A stretch of DNA of 64,000 bases from Brachypterus glaber (Eukaryota > Arthropoda > Insecta > Coleoptera > Kateretidae), in the NCBI GenBank assembly GCA_958510825.1, contig OY294054.1, positions 7,914,191 to 7,978,190 on the forward strand. The letters are read 5' to 3'. The translations under genes and the position numbers were made by a program. The notes beneath the pieces are model-generated. The model did not search any database, had not been told where the DNA came from, and saw only the letters and a program-made list of their open reading frames with translations. Positions within the stretch are counted from its first letter, which is position 1; each line of letters starts with the position of its first letter. Below are positions 31,572 through 41,817 of this stretch, piece by piece.

Positions 31572-31726
31572 GGGAACGTTCAAGTATTACGTAACGCAAG
31601 TTTTGATCATTTTGGACATCAAACCCCCCCCTGTAACGCTATTTTCCTATACCATTAACATGGGCGTAACACTCCAAAATGACCCCCACCCCCGCTAGGA
31701 GCGTTACACAATACTTGAACGTTCCC
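31572..31726. mobile_element. 155-bp palindromic MITE, GGGAACGTTCAAGTATTACG family
   Basis: Terminal inverted repeats GGGAACGTTCAAGTATTACG and CAATACTTGAACGTTCCC; flanked by TTG on both sides (31569-31571, 31727-31729). C-rich core. Family superfamily not assigned. Confidence 0.8.
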
Positions 31727-31884
31727 TTGGGGGTCTAATTTTTATTTGGTGGATTTAATTTTGGGAGCTTAAGCAGGGCCGTAGCTATGGAAGATGGGGT
31801 TGGAGTTCCCCCACTTATCTTGAGATTCGCAAAAGTTGCATATTTCATGGGTTTAAAATATAAATATAAAGTAATTTTAACAGT

Positions 31885-32017
31885 ACCCTGCTGAAAATGA
31901 CGGGTCTGGGCGGGTATAAATGTTGCATAAACCGGACTTGAGCGGATGAAATTCACCCGCTCAAGTCCGGTCTATGCAACATTGATACCCGCGCAGACCC
32001 GTCATTTTCAATAGGGT
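31885..32017. repeat. 133-bp near-perfect hairpin (foldback)
   Basis: Arms of about 60 bases (ACCCTGCTGAAAATGACGGG at the left, inverted at CCCGTCATTTTCAATAGGGT) close on a short loop around GAAATTC (31945-31953). High pairing despite GC-rich content indicates a recent foldback or MITE. Confidence 0.85.
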
Positions 32018-32039
32018 GGTAAAAATTCTTTTGTTTTAG

Positions 32040-32220
32040 TCAAAAAAATTTTTGTGGAGAATAAAAGTTGTAATTTTAGCAGAAGTGGATCTTGAAATTA
32101 GAAGAAGTTGAATATTTCATAGGATAAAAATTAAAAAGTTGTAATTTTAGCAGAAGTGGAAACGTGTTTTTTTATTCTTCAATTTTTTTGCCGAGGGGAT
32201 AAAAGTTGTAATTTTAGACT
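32040..32220. repeat. Direct repeats of AAAGTTGTAATTTTAGCAG
   Basis: Three copies near 32066, 32129 and 32201, the first two followed by AAGTGGA. Confidence 0.7.
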
Positions 32221-32337
32221 AAAAAAAGTTTTACTTTTCGACCTTCCCCCCCCCCACTCAATCCTCCTCGCTATGGCCCTGAGCTTAAGCCCTCCATAGT
32301 TGAGCATATAGTCCTTCTGTAACTCTTCGAATGTTTT

Positions 32338-32690
32338 TACTATTTTTTGTATTTTTAAATTTTTTGTCAATTTTTTTATAATTTTTTGTTATTTTTCTTT
32401 ATTTGTTTTTGTTTTCTTTTTATATTTCAACAATATTTTTATTTTTCTTAATTGTTTTTGTTCTTTTTTCTGTTTTTTTATTCTTTACTGATATTTTTTT
32501 TCGTTGTTTTTACTATTTTTTGTATTTTTAAATTTTTTGTCAATTTTTTATATTTTTTTGTTATTTTTCTTGATTTGTTTTTGTGTTTTTTTATATTTGA
32601 ACAATATTTTTATTTTTCTTAATTGTTTTTGTTCTTTTTTCGTTTATTCTTAACTGATCTTTTTTTTTTGTTGTTTTATTTTTTTTTTCA
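32338..32690. repeat. T-rich tandem duplication, period about 173 bp
   Basis: TACTATTTTTTGTATTTTTA starts at 32338 and again at 32511, and both copies continue through CAATATTTTTATTTTTCTTA and TTGTTTTTGTTCTTTTTTC. Confidence 0.8.
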
Positions 32691-32699
32691 AATATATCT

Positions 32700-34227
32700 T
32701 CTAGTTTATTTGAGACCTAAAACATAGAAAAGGGTAAAATAAAACAAACATGCTACGACAGCTAAAAGTTTAATAAAGCCAAAATGGCATATTTTTTACT
32801 GTACACAGGAAGGTGAATATGCAATAGCAAATAACATTTACAGTGCTGATTATTAATTCCTAATTAAATGCAACATTAATCTTTTTAATCATGAAAATCT
32901 ATTTCGACAGTCAGTCGAGTTCAAAAACAATTTACACAGAATTCTAATAATAATGAAAAATTTTACCGTTTATAAACTGTTGAAATACATTGAACATGAG
33001 AAAAAAAATAATGACAACTTTTAAAATCGTTTTTTGTTTCGTATACATTTAGACAAAATTTATAGATATTAATTTATGATAAATATGTACATCTATACAT
33101 TACGGTCAAAATAGCTTATTTACAAAGTTATTGCACATTAAATATACATTTGAAATATTTGCTAGTTGTATATTATAATTATCGGTGAATATTATATTTT
33201 TTATAGTAACAGTCATACACATTTATTTGAAATTTTAAAGCATTATTATTTTTTTTATTGCCGTACATTTTAAAAGTCACATCCATAAATATTTATCTTG
33301 GGCTATCGACTTTTGAACAGGGACATGACACAATGTAATTTTTGAATTATATTTAATATTTTTACAAAACGGATGGTTGAATTAACAATGCTTTTTTATA
33401 TGGTTCATTTAACCATTTTCTCAGTCAAATATTTGGTTTAATAATATAGGATAATTAAGTTAAACATTCAATGGGTAATCCAACCATATGATGGATGAAT
33501 CAGCTTAGTTGGTTAACTTAAACATACAATATTGATCACTATAGTGCACTATAACAAACGTTTAAATCAGTAATACTTTTTTTGTCACTTTTTCATTACT
33601 TATCTTACTTTTTTGTCATTTATAAATAAATTTTAACTTTATTAAGGAAAATTAACTTAAATTTTCAGTAAATGTAATCTTACTTTTTTGTCATTTATAA
33701 ATAAATTTTAACTTTATTAAGGAAAATTAACTTAAATTTTCAGTAAATGTAATTGTTGTCTGTTTTTACAGTTAAAAAATATAATAATATAAAAAAATTT
33801 ATATTGTTATATTTGCCTATTTCAGAATTAAGTCGATAGATCATACTGTTCAAAATTTAACATGGGAAGTGTCCTTTGAGACACACTATAAAACGTGAGC
33901 AATTTATAATATTCACACTAAAAGCAAAAAAAATAATCACAACTTACTAATTTACTAAATACTACGATTTTTTTATATTTACAACTGAGTATTTTTTAAA
34001 GACTGGCTAAGGGTTTGTACAAAAATTAAAGTTAGAAAAATATAACGAAAGGTCCTTTATACAATCAAAATAAATAAAGTAAAGAAAACTGGCTTTTAAA
34101 GAAAAAAAATATATAAAAACTAATTACTCTATAATCACATATATGAAACTATCTAAGTTTGAGATAAGTATCAGTTTAATCACCACCAGAACGGCACAGT
34201 TCTAAAATCTAGTAAATTACTTAATGG
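32700..34227 (-). other. Presumed 3' UTR and 3' flank of the disco/basonuclin gene
   Basis: Downstream of the stop at 34228-34230 on the minus strand; no ORFs. Several minus-strand AATAAA sites exist (TTTATT on the plus strand), including the pair in the duplication at 33604-33753. I cannot choose the poly(A) site. Confidence 0.5.
33604..33753 (-). repeat. Perfect 75-bp tandem duplication carrying AATAAA
   Basis: Unit 1 is 33604-33678, unit 2 33679-33753, identical by eye. Each contains ACTTTATTAAGG, i.e. AATAAA on the gene's strand. It lies 475-625 nt past the stop codon of the zinc-finger gene. Confidence 0.9.
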
Positions 34228-37200
34228 TCACGAAACGTTCACTTCCCGACCAGTTGAATGAAGAGATTCATTTTCTGAGTGGATGTTCCGCCTCGTTCGG
34301 GACACAAATACTTTGGGACATCCCATTACCGTGCACTTGAACATTTCTGATACGTGATTCTTTTCGCAGTGCTCTTTCAACTGCGACTTTAAGTTAAACG
34401 CCGTTTTGCATAGTCTACAAGGAAGGTTTCCGTCTTTGTCAGGACTTGGCATATCTTCTTCTACACAATGAATATACTTTGAGGAACTTGATGATAGGTT
34501 TGTGGGAGGAGGTGAGCCAGATAGAGGAGAATTTGAGCTAGAGGAACGTTCTTTCTTTATAGTTGAACCTCCATTAAATTGGCTAAAATGGTTAAAACTT
34601 CCTAGTGGAAATGGAAACGGTGGTAACAGCAATGGAGGGTGTGACAGTCTGTCGCCATTTAAAATTAACTGATCCAGATTTGAAGGAGGTAGATGGTGAT
34701 TCTTTAGGGCTTCTTCAGCGTATAATCTGGTAAGAAAGTCACCGTGTAGAGCTGAATTTCCCGCCAGTCCAGCGAACGGAGATTTATCTAAGAATAAACT
34801 AGCAGTCGATTTATCGGAGGAAGTAGATAACAATTTTCTATGTAAATTTAAATTCGCACTGTGTCTGTCTCTACTTCTCTTTGAAGGAAACGCAGCATTA
34901 CAACCATCCACATTACACTTATGCATTAATTTTAAATGTACGTTTTGGTAATGAGTTTTAACACCGAAATGGTTCTGAAAGATTTTTCCACAAGCAGTAC
35001 ATCTTCGAGGATTATCTTTATCGATTGGAACATCCATTGTGCTTATAAACTGGCCATTGTCAAAATGTCCAAATACTTGATTTTGACTATTTTCATCTGC
35101 AGACTCGCCGCCACTACTTCCAGCAGAAGAAGTTTGGGAACGGGCTGGGCTTGGAGGCCCACCACCCATCATAAACCCCAACGACGGGAATGAAGGAGGT
35201 TGTCCAGATAAACCTAGATGAAGGCCTCTAGCCATTAGATTTTCAAAGTTTCCATGAGAAAGACTTTCCAAATGTCTTAACGGGTTTGAAGAATCTAAAG
35301 ACTCTTCGCTTTTGTTGCTTTCTACTGAGCTAGCAGGCCTTTCTTCTCTCTCTTCGCGTTCCCTTTCTTCTTGTTCCCGTTCTTCCCGGTCTTTTTCTTC
35401 CCGTTCCCTTTCTCCCCGATCTCTCTCCTCTCGCTCTTTCTCTTGTCTTCTTTCTCTACATTCTCGTTCTTTTTCTTCTGCGTCTTCGTGTGGTTCACTC
35501 TCATGAAATGGTTTTTCTTTTTTTAACTTGTCAATCATAAATAATGGAGCCAGACTAGTTTTTATTTCGGGACTAATACTTATTATTCCTGTGTCATTGG
35601 CATTAACATCTGGACTTCTTTTACCCAAATTTAAGGGCGATTCGCAACGTTCAGTTTTAATTTCAGGTTCCCTGATTTCTTTTTTAATCAGTTTCAATGG
35701 TTCTTCGATTTCTTTTAGCTTTTCAGGGATTCTTTCAGCAAGCCTTTCAGTGAAAACATCATTAGAGGAATCACCGTCACTTACTGTGTCATCCATCATA
35801 ACAGGTACAGCGCAACGTGTGGGATTTTGACTCTTACGCTTTCTTTTGCTTATTTGGTGAACGTTACTTTCATCTTTTAAGCTATGCGTGTCCACAACGC
35901 TTAAGGAGTCTTCGTTGCTATCGACGTTGCTGGTTATATCCTCATCTACATCAGACACCGACATTTTTAATTTTTTCAAAGGCATACTAAAGTCTTCGGG
36001 TTGATCAGGTAAAGAAGTCGCTACGCCGTTCGTGTTTTCAATTTTCTCCGGTGTATCATCAAATTCATCACCACCTACTACTACAATACCATCATCATCG
36101 TCGTCATCTTCTTCAGAGTGGGATTGTTGCTGGCTCTCAATTAATCTTAAACTACTAACATCTTTGGATGAATTTTTGTTGTGTTCTTCTAAACGCTGCA
36201 TGCTAAGGTCTAGGGTTTGTTTAAAGTCCATGGTCGCTATTGAGTGATACTTCATATCTGGAGGTGGAGTCAAAAGAGGAAACGGTCCAAAGGGATTTAA
36301 TGGATTTAACGCAGCTGCTGCAGCTGGTAGGGTAAGTCCAGTTTGTGAAGGGATCAACATAGGATGCGACTGAGAGCTTCTTCCATCATGAGGCGATATT
36401 TTTCTTCGTAAATGAGGAGAGTGTAACTTTGGATTAGGGTTGGCGCTATGACGGTTTCGTGATCGCCTTGAACTAAACATCATATTGCAACCTTCTACTG
36501 TACACTTGTGCATTTCACGTAAATGGACAGCGGAAAAGTGAATTTTTAATGCGCCTTTATCGCAAAACGTCTTTAGACAAACGTTGCATTGAACTCTCTT
36601 TTTTCCAGTAGCAGGATTAATAAATTGAGTTCCCAGGTTTAAAGGTAAGTTTGGAGAACCCCAGCTGCGTTTTGTTGGAGTTGTGGGCTTTCTACCTGGT
36701 GTAGATCGATATCTTGGTGTTCTGAGGGCTTCTCTGTCGCGGCTTAAATTCAATGCGCTATGAGAGTTTTCATCACAATCTTCGTCGTCATCGCTGTTAT
36801 TATTGCCGTTAGTAAATTCCGCACTAGATGGCGATCGGCTGCCCGTTGATATTCTCGTAGACATCAGTCCAGGAAAAGAAGAGGCTACTAAACTAGCGGC
36901 AGCCAGGGAGTTAACAGATACAGCAGCAGCTGCCGCCATGGCAGCAGCAGAATGACTTAGAGAAGACGGTGGAGGTGGTGGAGGAGGTAAACAATTAGGT
37001 AACGGAGTAGCCATGCTCAAATTCAAACCAACAGACTCATTGTCAGAAGGCCTTCGTCGACTATTCATTTCAGGACTGATTCGGCTTGGAGGAAAGTTAG
37101 CTAAACCAACACTTAGTTTACGGTAGTCAAAAGGCTGCATATTTTGTAGCCTGTTCAAAGGAGTTGAATTCATTGGGCTAGCATTGATATTCCTTGATGG

Positions 37201-37545
37201 AGCGTTGGAAGAAATAGGTCCATTTAAAGTTGGCATCTTGAGGAAGTTTAAGGGGTGTTTTTGATGAGGTGACATAGCTAGACGAGACGGGTGGAAAGCA
37301 GACGTTGAAATGTTCGGAGGAGACGGGCCGTGGCGATTTGGGGACATAGCCCGCGTACGTGGGGGGTGTGGTGAATGAAGACGCTCTAGGCGCTCCAGTG
37401 TGGGGTCCTGAAGTGCCTGCTGCGCCAGGAGCAGTTGTTGCGTAATGGCTCTTGTTTCTCCAAACCTTAAGAACTGTTGGAGGACCAGAGGTTCCTCCTC
37501 AGGACTGCAAATACTCCATCGGTCCAGAGTGCTGCCGTTTGACTC
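34228..37545 (-). CDS. disco: Disconnected/basonuclin zinc-finger transcription factor, terminal exon
   Basis: A nuclear DNA-binding regulator; in insects disco-family genes act in head-segment (gnathal), appendage and nervous-system development. The exon begins after a TTTATTTCAG acceptor at 37546-37548 in phase 0 and encodes 1105 residues. Residues 22-31 (LQQFLRFGET) match the conserved N-terminal basonuclin block. Polyproline (about 185) and polyalanine (about 200) runs follow. Three paired C2H2 modules start at Cys320 (CNVCLKTFC..H..H plus CTVEGCNMMFSSRRSRNRHS), Cys849 (CTACGKIF, CNVDGCNAAFPSKRSRDRHS) and Cys1043 (CRLCKTAF, CTVMGCPKVFVSRTRRNIHS). Between them lie LNLS-type motifs, an acidic run (about 485), PEDFSMPLKKLK and an Arg/Glu coil-like stretch (about 690-740). 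The three-pair layout is basonuclin-like; disco versus disco-related paralogy is unresolved. The N-terminal Cys-rich region must be on upstream exons not found here. No lesions. Confidence 0.93.
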   Translation of the reverse strand, partial: ESNGSTLDRWSICSPEEEPLVLQQFLRFGETRAITQQLLLAQQALQDPTLERLERLHSPHPPRTRAMSPNRHGPSPPNISTSAFHPSRLAMSPHQKHPLNFLKMPTLNGPISSNAPSRNINASPMNSTPLNRLQNMQPFDYRKLSVGLANFPPSRISPEMNSRRRPSDNESVGLNLSMATPLPNCLPPPPPPPSSLSHSAAAMAAAAAVSVNSLAAASLVASSFPGLMSTRISTGSRSPSSAEFTNGNNNSDDDEDCDENSHSALNLSRDREALRTPRYRSTPGRKPTTPTKRSWGSPNLPLNLGTQFINPATGKKRVQCNVCLKTFCDKGALKIHFSAVHLREMHKCTVEGCNMMFSSRRSRNRHSANPNPKLHSPHLRRKISPHDGRSSQSHPMLIPSQTGLTLPAAAAALNPLNPFGPFPLLTPPPDMKYHSIATMDFKQTLDLSMQRLEEHNKNSSKDVSSLRLIESQQQSHSEEDDDDDDGIVVVGGDEFDDTPEKIENTNGVATSLPDQPEDFSMPLKKLKMSVSDVDEDITSNVDSNEDSLSVVDTHSLKDESNVHQISKRKRKSQNPTRCAVPVMMDDTVSDGDSSNDVFTERLAERIPEKLKEIEEPLKLIKKEIREPEIKTERCESPLNLGKRSPDVNANDTGIISISPEIKTSLAPLFMIDKLKKEKPFHESEPHEDAEEKERECRERRQEKEREERDRGEREREEKDREEREQEEREREEREERPASSVESNKSEESLDSSNPLRHLESLSHGNFENLMARGLHLGLSGQPPSFPSLGFMMGGGPPSPARSQTSSAGSSGGESADENSQNQVFGHFDNGQFISTMDVPIDKDNPRRCTACGKIFQNHFGVKTHYQNVHLKLMHKCNVDGCNAAFPSKRSRDRHSANLNLHRKLLSTSSDKSTASLFLDKSPFAGLAGNSALHGDFLTRLYAEEALKNHHLPPSNLDQLILNGDRLSHPPLLLPPFPFPLGSFNHFSQFNGGSTIKKERSSSSNSPLSGSPPPTNLSSSSSKYIHCVEEDMPSPDKDGNLPCRLCKTAFNLKSQLKEHCEKNHVSEMFKCTVMGCPKVFVSRTRRNIHSENESLHSTGREVNVS

Positions 37546-38440
37546 CTGAAATAAAAATAACATATTACAATAAAGTTCGAAAATCTTGCTTATAAAAAAA
37601 ATAATAATTAAACAATAAAAACACATGTTCGAGTTTTAGTCGTGATCACTTCTTAAATGTCAAAAAAAAAATAGTTCGGTGTCTTTTGATGTTGGTGATT
37701 TTCTGTATTTTTGGTAAAGTTTGCAAGCTGTAAATAGTTTACATAACGCATTTGGTGTACAGAATTGCATAAATTTAATTTCACGAGATTTCCATCGCAG
37801 GACCAAAATTCGGGGCTTCATTTTTAGCACAAAAAAGAGACGTACAAGATTCTTTAAGCTTTTTTATGATTATATTTCTGCTTTTAATTTGACAGTTAAA
37901 TCCATAAAGCGCTTTGTAGTTAATTAAATAAAATTTATGAATCTATATTAAAGAAAATTATTATTTTATTATATATTAATATTTGAGTTATCTATATGGT
38001 AACAACATTATTTTACATAAATGTCAATACTTTTTATACTTTCTTATCATATAACAAAATATTTATTATTTCTGTTTTTTTTTTTTTAATTCAGAGTTAA
38101 GTATCTATTTTTAAATAAGATTTTTTCATGAATTTAAGATTAGCGTATGGTGTTAAAATCCCAATAATGGTTTTATTTTGATGATAATTTTTAATTGATT
38201 GATATTCCATGATCCAAATTATACCGTTCGCATAAGTATTTTAATTGTCTATATTTAGTACGTGACTAAAATACTTTATGTGGGATAGACTATTTATCAC
38301 TTAATTTTATTACAATAATAATTGAGTTACATTTTGCATGAAAATCTTTTTTTTTTGTTTTTGCCAATACGACCAATAATTTAAAAATAAAAATAAAAAA
38401 ACTGTTATTATTTACATCAGGACGTTCTCGAGTTATTTGA
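37546..38440 (-). other. Intron 5' of the disco terminal exon, AT-rich
   Basis: Follows the splice acceptor. No convincing minus-strand exon encoding the expected Cys-rich basonuclin N-terminus is visible; the intron may be long or the exons outside the window. Confidence 0.6.
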
Positions 38441-39175
38441 CAAAGCGTGACAGCAAAAAAAGAGGTTTTGTAGCTTCTTTTTCAAACATCTGTAACTTCG
38501 ATTGGAATTGATAAAATGTAACGTATGTGCTTAAAATTTTTGTCTGGTTATGGACTTGTGCAAAAAGCAAGATCAATTGTTCTAGGAGCTAAACATCCCC
38601 TTAAACAAAGGGTTAACTTGGGGTACTTGAATTGAATTTTATACCAAACTTTCTCACATTATATTAAACATAAATGACTAGATCCCTTTAACTCGATTTT
38701 TCTTGAGATACTTTATAATTTACTAAAAAGCTCAAACCCCTTTAAGAGGGCTAAAAAATAAAAAAAAAATCAAAATATTTAAAAAACACATTTTTCTGTA
38801 ATATAAAACATAAAAAACACGTATAGGGGTATCACCCTTGGATTTGATAAATATCCACCGCCACAAAGAGGGTTAAACTACCCCCCAAACCAAAAAAAGT
38901 ATTAAATCATAAAGTATCTTAAGAAAAATCGAGTTAAAGAGATTCAGTCAGTTATGTTTAATAAAATGTGAGAAAGTTTGGTATAAAATTCAATTTAAGT
39001 ACCCCTAGTTAACCCTTTGTTCAAGAGGATGTTTAGCTTCTAGAACTATAAATCTTGCTTTTTGCACACAAGCTTATGACCAGACAAACATTTTGAGCAC
39101 TTATAAATTACATTTTATCAATTCCAATCGAAGTTATAGATGTTTGAAAAAGGCTAATTTTGCGGTCACTCTTTA
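38441..39175. mobile_element. Foldback MITE with ~320-bp arms
   Basis: Left arm 38441-38760 pairs with 38855-39175: CTTCGATTGGAATTGATAAA, AAAGCAAGAT, CTTTCTCACATT and AACTCGATTTTTCTTGAGAT all have inverted partners. Ends CAAAGCGTGAC and GGTCACTCTTT. No coding capacity. Confidence 0.8.
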
Positions 39176-39372
39176 CCGATATATTTTTTGCCAAAATTTT
39201 GCCTACTTCTTTGAATCTTATCAAGAATTCAAACTAAATGTTTAAAAATAAAAATACAAGTTTGCATAGATGTACTGGATGTAAAAAATCCAGGTGGTTT
39301 AATAAACTGAATTTAAAAATTGGTTGGTTTCGTTTAACCACTGATTTTACAGTTGAAAAGTGTAAATTCTAA

Positions 39373-39492
39373 AGGGTCTATGTGCCAAAAAAATATAAAA
39401 TCGATTTTAAAACCGTTATAATATAATTGCGCATGATACTAGGACCCTTTATACGTTCAGAACTCAAAATATCCAATTTTGGCACATAGAAC
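39373..39492. mobile_element. Small MITE with GGTCTATGTGCCAAAA ends
   Basis: TCTATGTGCCAAAA at 39377 is inverted as TTTTGGCACATAGA at 39477-39490, and ends AGGGTC and GACCCTTT are present internally. Confidence 0.6.
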
Positions 39493-39807
39493 TTAGTTGT
39501 TTTATTATAAACTTTCTTAAATATTTTTTAAGTTTGAGTTAACAAAAAATCAAGCGTAATCGATATTTTTGGTTAACAGTTTTGGATTAGGAACATTTAA
39601 ACCCTTCCTGCAAACCTGCTTAGAAAAAAAAGAAAAGGTTTTAGCCGTTTTATAAGTTTTAAAAAATTAATTTTAACACAAAATCCATTTTTGCTTTACA
39701 ATATTTAATCCGTAGAATATTGTTTTGACTATCTTATACAAAAATATCCCTTTTCACTAGTAACTTAAGAAGTCACCATTATTTAGTCAATTTATAAAAA
39801 GTCCAAA

Positions 39808-40323
39808 CCACTTTACACGGAGCAATTTGTACGCAAGTTTGATGCTATGCAAGTTTGCTGCCAGATATAGCATGAGGACAATTGGACATTGATTTGCCTT
39901 TTCACGGAGCAAGTCGTACGCAAGTTTGGTGCTATATATTGCAAGGTAAACAGTGCTGCCAACGAGACAATTTTGACGTGTCTCTGCGTTTGTTGACAAA
40001 AACATAACCTAGCATTTGCTTTTTTAAGGAAGTTTTTTAGTTAGACAAACCGACCTATTATTAATAATAATAATTATTAACATGTGCAGTTGCTACTATA
40101 TTTGTAAAATGAAATCGATTTGGTAACTTTTTTCCAGGTTGGTACCACGAAAATAACCGTAAAACTTGCGTGAAAATCGCCGAAAAATAGAACATGTTCT
40201 AAATAATTTGATGGCACGAAAATGGCCTCAAACTTGCCTGAAGGCATGCGTAGGGACTGAATCATTCTTGCAACAAACTTGCATAGCATCAAACTTGCGC
40301 ACAAATTGCTTCGTGTAAAGTGG
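39808..40323. mobile_element. 516-bp MITE with CCACTTTACACGGAGCAATT ends
   Basis: Inverted ends of about 55 bases (CCACTTTACACGGAGCAATT, CGCAAGTTTGATGCTATGCA). A second direct copy of the end motif (TTCACGGAGCAAGTCGTACG, near 39901) lies inside. Target duplication not clear. No ORF of substance. Confidence 0.75.
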
Positions 40324-40575
40324 CTTTTACGCCAATGATGTAAACAAAACTGCAAACTATAGTGGAATTATTCATATAATTTAATAATGTTTGAATAAGG
40401 CGACATTATATACCTAATTACGACGCTCCCGTCGGATTAAATATTTATTAAAAAAGGTATCTTCCTTTCTCTAAAAAAGTTGTTTATGTATGACATTCAT
40501 TAAAAATGCGTTGTTAACTGTCCGTTGGTTGATTTACTCCGTGCTATTTATTTAGCAATGTGTGTCATTCTGCTA

Positions 40576-40800
40576 GAAATTGCCATTTTTTATAGACATG
40601 GAGTTTTTTACGCATATTCAAAAAATACATTTTATGCAAAAGTTGAAAAATTTCATAACTTATTAAATTAAGGGTTAAAATAGAAATAGAAATGGCCATT
40701 TTGTATAGATATGTAGTTTTAACGCATATTCACAAAAATGGTTTGGCTGTAGAAGTTGAAAAATTCATTATTTAAATAATTTAATATTAAAATAGTTAAA
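40576..40800. repeat. Diverged tandem duplication, about 113 bp
   Basis: GAAATTGCCATTTTTTATAG at 40575 and GAAATGGCCATTTTGTATAG at 40688, each followed by TTTTACGCATATTCA-like and AGTTGAAAAATT sequence. Confidence 0.7.
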
Positions 40801-41817
40801 AATTAACCTTGAAATTAAGCATGTTTATGATTTTATTTATAAACAAGCACGTAATGCTCAAGTTTTAAGCATGTAACCTTATAGGCTAAATTTAAAGAAA
40901 AAACACTTGATTTTAAGTCTAATTTCTTAAAAAAATCAGTGCAGGAACATACTTTATCAATAAGATTTAACTTATTGCGACGGTTTTCCATCGACAACAT
41001 TTCTACTAGTGATATTTTTCATTGAAATTTGGTTTGTTCACGAGCAATTCCTTATTGTTTTATTGTTTTAAATTAATTAAAATACGGGGGGTAACCAATT
41101 ACGTGGAATCACTGTACAAAGCAGTGTTAATCGATTACGCAATCGTCGCGTAATTTTATACAGAATCTTTAAGGAAATTATTATTAAATTTTTATCTGTT
41201 TTACTTATACAACATTATGCACAGGGTATGTACTTCAAACCCTAATGCTCACTAAATATTTTGACACGCCCGCAAATCTTTTACTTCTACAGCACTTGAT
41301 ATTTTTGAGATGTTAAAAATATTTTTTAAAAAAGTCCAAACCAAATGAGATATTAGCTTGACTTGAGTTGACTCGAGTTGACTGTATTTCTTTCTTATTC
41401 ATATTTGGTTGTTCCTATATATATTTGTTTTTTTTTAACTATTTTTTCAAAATTAAGTAAAATTTTAAAATAAATTTTACTTAAATAAATAAAATTTTAC
41501 AATACGTAATCACAAAACTCTGAACATATTTAAGTTAACAAAATAATAAATTAACCAACTATAAACAAATCTAAGTAAATACATTTAAAATATTGTATAT
41601 TTAAACAGTCACACCGTAAATTATAATATAATAGTAGTTTTTCTGGCGTTTTTTTAATAATATAGAATAACTGTTATTATGGCCGCTTGTTTAAACCCTG
41701 TATTTTTTTTTAATAATTACTCTTACTGTTTTTCAGATAAACACATGAGCATTTTTTTTTACCAGTGATTCAAAAATAAGAAGTCAATTGGACAACAATT
41801 ACTTGAATATTAGACTA
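40801..41817. other. AT-rich DNA, no gene seen
   Basis: Contains ACTTGAGTTGACTCGAGTTG near 41355 (short direct repeat) and otherwise nothing recognisable. Confidence 0.5.

Noticed and set aside
34936..36247. Several plus-strand ORFs inside the disco exon
   Set aside because: They are shadows of the zinc-finger coding strand (e.g. the Ser/Arg ORF opposite the Arg/Glu run).
37546..37626. N-terminal 27 residues of the open frame at the disco exon, which would give a hydrophobic start
   Set aside because: A clear TTTATTTCAG acceptor precedes the conserved basonuclin block; the upstream residues are intron.
39787..40355. ORFs at 39787-40005 and 40077-40355
   Set aside because: They fall inside the CCACTTTACACGG MITE and repeat the translated end sequence; not genes.
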